From positions 1 through 42,418 of the forward strand of contig JACNJW010000038.1 in assembly GCA_014382365.1 (NCBI GenBank): a stretch of 42,418 nt of DNA. The letters run 5' to 3'. A program made the position numbers and the translations under genes. Positions 38,625 to 42,418 of the stretch are shown here, in pieces (position 1 is the first letter of the stretch; each line of letters begins with the position of its first letter). The DNA comes from SAR324 cluster bacterium (GTDB taxonomy: Bacteria; SAR324; NAC60-12). The notes under the pieces are model-generated. The model did not search any database, was not told where the DNA came from, and worked only from the letters and a program-made list of their open reading frames with translations.

Positions 38625-39788
38625 TCATTTCGGAATGCGGATATGCCCGTCTTCAAACGATCCATATTCAGCATAACCGTGGCATGCACCGCAATTCAAA
38701 GGACTGCGCACAGATTTTCGTTTATAGATCTGTTCCGAAATTTCTTCATGTTTCATAAGCCAATATGGAATTTTAGTGATCCGCAGTGGAAGCTCATTAT
38801 CCGCCACATTTTCCATTAAATTGAAGGAGGCTTCCGACTGAAAATGTTCTGCATCATTTTTTCCCAAATAATCCAAAATTGCTTGAGTAGTTTCTGCGTC
38901 AAGCCAAGCGTCTTCACCGAAATGATTTTCCAAATCGGACATCATTTTTTCCCAGGAACGGTGCGGCAAAAGGCTGGGATGAAAACCGAAATGACAACTG
39001 CCGCATTCGCTCATGTAAAGCTGATGTTCCGGAGATTGCTGTTCTGCCAGAGCTTCTTGTGTGAGTGGTGTTCTATAATCAAATGATACTCCGACTGTAA
39101 GCGCAAAAACAACCAAAACGAAACCGGATAAAAACCAGTACTGTAATTTTACATCCGGATAAACAGACTTGATTCCATTACTGTATTTATCTTTTTCAAG
39201 TGGAGTTTCCACTTCCAAAGGAGGGCGTTTGAATCCGGATATCATCGCCAATATCAAATTTTCCCGAAGTGCAAAACTTTCCAAAAATGCGGCTAAAACG
39301 TGAATTGTTACCAGACTTAACAGTGCGTAAGATAACCAAACATGGATCCCTTTTGCAAAGCGTCCTTGTTCCATGCTGAAATATTTTGCCAGCGGTCCAA
39401 TCCATTCTTCTCCGGCCAGTGTTACTGCTCCGCTGAGCGTGATTCCCAACAAAACCAGTAACAACGAAACCGTCATCCATGCGGACAATGGATTGTGTCC
39501 CAAGATTCTTGGTGCTTTGTTCCTAAAGCGCATTTTGGCGTATTCCCAAACAATTTGCGGTCCTGTAACAAATTCTCGAAATCGCGCAAATCCATTACCA
39601 ATCCAACCCCAAACAATCCTGAAGACTAACAAACCAACCACAGTATGCCCAAACCAAACATGCTCCATCAACAAGTATTCCCGAAAACTACTGATCCAGG
39701 CACCTGAAACAGAAAACACTAACAACCAATGAAAAAGCCTGGTCGGCCAATCCCAAACTTTGATTTTAAGAGTTGGTGTTACCGGCAT
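38625..39788 (-). CDS. Cytochrome b561 fused to a DHC-type di-haem cytochrome c domain
   Basis: The 387-aa protein joins a membrane cytochrome b561 module to a periplasmic di-haem c domain. Residues 1-185 carry four membrane helices with the DWPTRLFHWLLVF opening and candidate haem b ligands H20, H48, H149 and H163. A fifth helix (about 217-236) anchors the rest. The c domain has ECGSCHFGFHPSLLPHRSWE (haem at 262-266), a NHFGEDAWLD block and CGACH (366-370), the DHC pattern. I start at ATG 39788; a GTG four codons upstream has no better ribosome site. It is the last gene of the operon, after dhc. It would move electrons across the membrane between quinol and the SHP/DHC cytochromes. Confidence 0.88.
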   Translation of the reverse strand: MPVTPTLKIKVWDWPTRLFHWLLVFSVSGAWISSFREYLLMEHVWFGHTVVGLLVFRIVWGWIGNGFARFREFVTGPQIVWEYAKMRFRNKAPRILGHNPLSAWMTVSLLLVLLGITLSGAVTLAGEEWIGPLAKYFSMEQGRFAKGIHVWLSYALLSLVTIHVLAAFLESFALRENLILAMISGFKRPPLEVETPLEKDKYSNGIKSVYPDVKLQYWFLSGFVLVVFALTVGVSFDYRTPLTQEALAEQQSPEHQLYMSECGSCHFGFHPSLLPHRSWEKMMSDLENHFGEDAWLDAETTQAILDYLGKNDAEHFQSEASFNLMENVADNELPLRITKIPYWLMKHEEISEQIYKRKSVRSPLNCGACHGYAEYGSFEDGHIRIPK

Positions 39789-39824
39789 TTTAAAAACCAC
39801 TTTTTAGACTTTTTTCCGGAGAAA

Positions 39825-40445
39825 TTAACGCGGAATCCGGACATAATCTTCATCATACTCACCTTGTGGTGCAGGGATATGACAGGCTTCGCAATTGGAT
39901 ATGGAGCGAATAGATTTGCGTTTCAGCAAGCTTTTGGAAAATTCCTCTTCATGTTCATGGCGAATCTTGGGAATGTCAGAAATCCGTAAATAGACTCGAT
40001 TACCAACACTGCGCATTATTGTTCTCCGTGACAAACGGCTGGTAGATTTTTCTGCGGAAAATCGATTCAAGTGAGATAGAATCTGTTGATGTGTTTGCAG
40101 ATCACTTGTGGCATCTTCACCAAAATGATTATCAAGTCCGGCCATGATCACACCCCACGAACTGGCGGGCAGCAGTTCCGGTTGATAAGCCATGTGACAG
40201 CTTCCGCATTCTGCTATAAATTCCGGAGGTGCGGCAGAAATAGAAGCCAATACCGGAGAACCTCCACGATTATTTTTGACCCGCTTTTTTTCTCCGTGCT
40301 CATCGTCATCGTCATCGTCAAACCATGAAGATAGCCAACTTCCTTTGCGGCTACGCTCATCATCACCACTTGCTAAAATAATGCCGACCGAACTGGCGAA
40401 CAAAATGCTTGCTGACAAGAGAATATAGATCAACTTATTTTTCAT
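39825..40445 (-). CDS. dhc: DHC-type di-haem cytochrome c
   Basis: The 206-aa exported cytochrome has a signal peptide (core about 5-24), an acidic DDDDDDEHGEKK stretch (43-54) and two haem motifs: CGSCH (80-84) and CEACH (185-189). The domain between, with MAYQPELLPASSWGVIMAG and DNHFGEDATSD, matches the C-terminal domain of the b561 fusion encoded just downstream; the two are clearly paralogous. In other bacteria DHC is encoded next to the SHP cytochrome and a b-type cytochrome, which is the arrangement here. The acidic stretch may bind a cation or fine-tune docking; this is speculation. Confidence 0.85.
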   Translation of the reverse strand: MKNKLIYILLSASILFASSVGIILASGDDERSRKGSWLSSWFDDDDDDEHGEKKRVKNNRGGSPVLASISAAPPEFIAECGSCHMAYQPELLPASSWGVIMAGLDNHFGEDATSDLQTHQQILSHLNRFSAEKSTSRLSRRTIMRSVGNRVYLRISDIPKIRHEHEEEFSKSLLKRKSIRSISNCEACHIPAPQGEYDEDYVRIPR

Positions 40446-40456
40446 TTTATCTCATT

Positions 40457-40924
40457 TCAAAAAGAGTATAGAAAAGTGAGAAAGTGCCCTTTTTCTTCAG
40501 TGCTGCAAACTCGTTCCAGTGTCCATTTGCAATTACGCCGGAACCATTTATCAATTTTTTTAACTTCAGTCAAACGTTCAATGTTGGCAGCTGGAGCCAG
40601 TGGTTTAATCATTTTTCCGGAAGTAAAGTGTTGTCCAATGCTCTTTGGGTCATCTCCATGACAAAGCGCACAAGAACGTGAATCTCCTTTTCTGGAATGT
40701 TCCCGTTCTGCAAAATAAAAACGTTCTCCACTTTTTGCGTCAAAGCCAGAAAATTCAGGTTTTTCTTGCCGGACTATTTCCAGGTAGGATTCTAAAACCT
40801 GCTTTGCTGCCGAACTGACTGGAGTTTGCCCTTGTGCTCTGAAACCAAAGCTTAAACTCAACATCAGTACCAAGATAAAACCAAAAACCTGGTAACGGGC
40901 CTTCCGGTAAAACTTAAATCTCAT
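40457..40924 (-). CDS. shp: DUF1924/SHP-like monohaem cytochrome c
   Basis: The 155-aa product has a signal peptide (core about 14-27) and one haem motif, CALCH at 85-89, followed by the family pattern: IGQHFTSGKMIKPLAPAANI, then KIDKWFRRNCKWTLERVC with a probable disulfide (C132, C140) and EEKGHFLTFL. This matches the DUF1924 family, which includes the oxygen-binding sphaeroides haem protein SHP, whose genes commonly neighbour dhc and a cytochrome b. The Asn of WFRRNC is a candidate axial ligand by analogy. ATG 40924 is chosen; a TTG four codons upstream overlaps the lipoprotein gene. The function of SHP in cells is not settled; transient binding of O2, NO or peroxide has been discussed. Confidence 0.82.
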   Translation of the reverse strand: MRFKFYRKARYQVFGFILVLMLSLSFGFRAQGQTPVSSAAKQVLESYLEIVRQEKPEFSGFDAKSGERFYFAEREHSRKGDSRSCALCHGDDPKSIGQHFTSGKMIKPLAPAANIERLTEVKKIDKWFRRNCKWTLERVCSTEEKGHFLTFLYSF

Positions 40925-40932
40925 TATTATTT

Positions 40933-41121
40933 TCAATCATCGTGATCTCCAAACATGCCATGATTTTCGTTATGAGATCGTTCGCTGCGTTCATGATTTT
41001 CGTTATGAAAACGTTCATTACTTTCATGATCTTCCTCAAAATAACGTCCTCCAACAGGGCATCCTGCAAGCATAAAAGCTGTCAGAATCAACAGGACCAA
41101 AGACTTCCCAGTAATTTTCAT
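40933..41121 (-). CDS. Small His-rich lipoprotein with an 11-residue repeat
   Basis: The 62-aa product has a lipoprotein signal (hydrophobic 7-19) with a lipobox LAGC and lipidation at Cys21. The mature part is almost only His, Glu, Asn, Arg, Ser and Asp. HNENHERSERSHNENHG shows a unit of 11 residues, and the DNA has two identical 17-bp stretches (plus strand 40959-40975 and 40992-41008) 33 bp apart. Such His/acid-rich peptides can bind divalent metals such as Ni, Cu or Zn, or help assemble haem proteins, but no family is recognised. ATG 41121 is used; the longer frame begins at 41175 with unconserved residues that overlap the preceding membrane gene. It lies 19 bp after that gene. Confidence 0.7.
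   Translation of the reverse strand: MKITGKSLVLLILTAFMLAGCPVGGRYFEEDHESNERFHNENHERSERSHNENHGMFGDHDD
40959..41008. repeat. Two 17-bp identical direct repeats, 33-bp period
   Basis: CATGATTTTCGTTATGA occurs at 40959-40975 and 40992-41008. A decayed third copy lies near 41021. They lie within the lipoprotein gene and encode its repeated His/Asn/Glu motif; they are protein-coding, not a CRISPR. Confidence 0.85.
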
Positions 41122-41140
41122 GGATGCTCTAAAAATACGA

Positions 41141-41665
41141 TTAATCCAAAGGCAGATGTCCTGCCCACAAAGCAAAGATCATCAGTACTGACAAAAAGTG
41201 CTGTGCGTGAAGCAGCCGGGTAACTTTCGCACCTGGTTGATCAGCACGTTGAATTTTCATTATCAAACCACTTAAAGCCAATAAAACCATAATTCCCCAG
41301 CCACCCCAGACCAACTGATTGCTGGACTCTGCAGTCACCCCGTGTAGCCAGGCAATAACCAGCAAGAATGGATTACCCAAATAGTGAAATCTTCTAAATT
41401 TGGCTTTCCATTTCAGAGGTTGTTTAACTGTTTGCGGAAAGACCTTCCTGCTATTTTTTGGAATCCGCTTGAAGACCATGCTGTAATAGTACAAGCCGTT
41501 CAACAGTACAAAACCCCACAAAGCCAGAACGCCTAAGCCTTCGCTTACTTCCTCCAGCATTTCGTTTTCAGATCCATATTCTTCCCGCTCCCAACGTTCA
41601 TTATCTCCAGCAAACAAGATGATGGACATAAAAAACAAAACAACAACCAGAATCATTAGTTTCAT
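41141..41665 (-). CDS. Small polytopic membrane protein, possible b-type cytochrome
   Basis: The 174-aa product has an N-terminal hydrophobic segment (1-19), an acidic loop DNERWEREEYGSENE and four membrane helices at about 43-63, 97-112, 118-137 and 153-172. Histidines H94, H108, H153, H156 and H170 lie at helix ends, in HYLGNPFLLVIAWLHG and LLHAQHFLSVLMIFALWAGH, as in four-helix haem b proteins. I cannot name a family. It is the first gene of the cytochrome operon, directly behind the sigma54 promoter, with an AGGAAAGGA ribosome site. A quinone or haem role in electron transfer is inferred from its companions. Confidence 0.68.
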   Translation of the reverse strand: MKLMILVVVLFFMSIILFAGDNERWEREEYGSENEMLEEVSEGLGVLALWGFVLLNGLYYYSMVFKRIPKNSRKVFPQTVKQPLKWKAKFRRFHYLGNPFLLVIAWLHGVTAESSNQLVWGGWGIMVLLALSGLIMKIQRADQPGAKVTRLLHAQHFLSVLMIFALWAGHLPLD

Positions 41666-41700
41666 AAGTTTTCCTTTCCTTTAGATGTTCTCTTCTTTCT

Positions 41701-41716
41701 GCATTCGCCGTACCTG
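41701..41716 (-). promoter_or_regulatory. Sigma54 (-24/-12) promoter of the cytochrome operon
   Basis: On the minus strand AGGTACG, GCGA, ATGCA: GG (41714-41713) and GC (41702-41701) are exactly 10 bp apart and nine consensus positions match. Initiation near 41689 leaves a 24-nt leader containing the ribosome site of the first gene. Confidence 0.65.
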
Positions 41717-41784
41717 AATTAAATATTAGTATAATAAATTTTTATTAATAAATTTAAATAGTTACAGATATTGATTTAGAGAGC

Positions 41785-41834
41785 TCCTAAAAAATATCTT
41801 AGGAATTTTTAGTTTGGGGAATTATTTGGGGAAT
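41785..41834. promoter_or_regulatory. Candidate activator-binding region upstream of the sigma54 promoter
   Basis: An inverted repeat TCCTAA-N8-TTAGGA (41785-41804) and two direct copies of TTTGGGGAAT (41813-41822, 41825-41834; 12-bp period) lie 70-120 bp before the -24 box, the usual distance for sigma54 activators. A third TTTGGGG is at 41857-41863. A TTGGGGA also precedes the other sigma54 promoter (34134-34140). The regulator that binds is inferred to be the 36667-38319 product. Confidence 0.45.
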
Positions 41835-41864
41835 AGCCTGCGGAATGTGTTGTGGATTTGGGGC

Positions 41865-42418
41865 TCAGTTTGCCTCTTGGTTCCGCTGAGCTACGGGAAA
41901 TTGTAAATAAACTGAGGTACCTTGATCAACATGGCTTTTGATTTCGAGACTGCCCTGGTGCAAGTCCACAATTTTCTTACAGATTGTCAGTCCTAATCCT
42001 GTACCTCGATTGCGGGTGGTGAAAAACTGTTCAAAAACCCGCTGGAGATTTACATTCGGAATGCCTTCTCCCTGATCACTGATGCAGATCGTCTGTATCA
42101 GTATATTTTCCTGAGAAGTAGTTTGTTCTAAAAAACACTCGATTGTTCCGTTGCTAGAGGATGCTTCTATGGCATTGGACAAGACAATTAATATGGCCTC
42201 CTCCATTAAAACTGGATCAGCCTCGATGCCCGGGAACTTCAAGTCCGCAGAAATCTTGACGTTCAAATTCCTTTCTTCAATTTGCCAATGCAGGGAATGG
42301 ACTGCACGTGCCAACAGTTTTCTGAGGTCAATGCTTTGGAAATTTGGATCAAAGGGGCGGACGAAATTCAGTAAATGATTCAGACGTGTTGTCAGTCGAT
42401 CCGTTTCATGAAGCATAT
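41865..42418 (-). CDS. Sensor histidine kinase, C-terminal part (runs off the window)
   Basis: Only the catalytic end of this kinase is in the window; the gene continues beyond base 42418, so the first ATG (42416) is not a real start. It holds the last helix of the dimerisation domain (ETDRLTTRLNHLLNFVRPFD) and a full HATPase domain: N box LSNAIEAS, G1 DQGEGIP, F box FEQFFTT and G2 GTGLGLTICKK. The phospho-acceptor His should lie just upstream, off the window. The sequence is of the NtrB-like kind that partners sigma54 activators, and the activator at 36667-38319 is the obvious candidate partner. Confidence 0.9.
   Translation of the reverse strand, partial: MLHETDRLTTRLNHLLNFVRPFDPNFQSIDLRKLLARAVHSLHWQIEERNLNVKISADLKFPGIEADPVLMEEAILIVLSNAIEASSSNGTIECFLEQTTSQENILIQTICISDQGEGIPNVNLQRVFEQFFTTRNRGTGLGLTICKKIVDLHQGSLEIKSHVDQGTSVYLQFPVAQRNQEAN

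Noticed and set aside
40959..41008. Possible CRISPR-like direct repeats
   Set aside because: The two repeats lie in a coding frame and encode the repeated peptide of the lipoprotein; spacer length and number do not fit CRISPR.
41785..41810. Stem TCCTAA/TTAGGA followed by ATTTTTAG as a terminator
   Set aside because: On the plus strand no gene precedes it, and on the minus strand no T-run follows, so an operator reading is better.

Overview
The window looks like a chromosomal segment of an AT-rich, Gram-negative, proteobacterium-like marine bacterium that can fix CO2. The mix of a form II RuBisCO with phosphoribulokinase, a CIRCE-controlled hrcA-grpE-dnaK-dnaJ operon, the small-PurL plus PurS purine route, NnrS and abundant c-type cytochromes would fit the SAR324 (deltaproteobacterial-like) group. 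That placement is inferred from gene content and was not tested by any search.

Layout. 1-1098: a weakly coding strip with one unrecognised short gene and a frameshifted remnant of a DUF4143-type ATPase, then a near-consensus sigma70 promoter. 1099-4630 (+): a ParE/GyrB-type topoisomerase subunit, a lone flagellar switch protein FliN, and an NnrS membrane protein overlapping it. 4674-6362 (-): NAD-type malic enzyme, with palindromes in its upstream region. 6646-15636 (-): a Calvin-cycle operon read glpX-prk-tkt-fba-cbbM-rpe, followed by a LuxR-type regulator whose receiver lacks the phospho-acceptor Asp, coupled by a 4-bp overlap to an exported protein. 15794-27049 (-): a compact purine operon read aminotransferase-purE-purK-purC-purS-purQ-purL-purF-purM-purN-purD, ending in a candidate terminator. 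27166-32099 (-): hrcA-grpE-dnaK-dnaJ behind a promoter whose start region is covered by CIRCE. 32301-33936 (-): an unknown small protein and an unknown polytopic, His-rich membrane protein.

33.9-42.4 kb holds an electron-transfer island. On the plus strand a duplicated di-haem cytochrome c is followed by a PQQ-type beta-propeller. On the minus strand a five-gene set encodes a b-type-like membrane protein, a His-rich lipoprotein, a DUF1924/SHP-like cytochrome c, a DHC-type di-haem cytochrome c and a cytochrome b561-DHC fusion. A sensor kinase (cut by the window edge) and a sigma54 activator flank it. Both cytochrome transcription units have a good -24/-12 (sigma54) promoter match, and both have TTGGGGA boxes upstream. 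I infer one locally regulated sigma54 regulon for periplasmic electron transfer, and this is the most interesting part of the window.

How parts connect: the Calvin operon and the purine operon are adjacent and same-strand. Transketolase and epimerase feed the pentose phosphates from which PRPP is made, and the aminotransferase at the head of the purine operon may supply the aspartate that PurC uses. Malic enzyme links C4 acids to pyruvate and NADH. All functional calls rest on reading motifs by eye.
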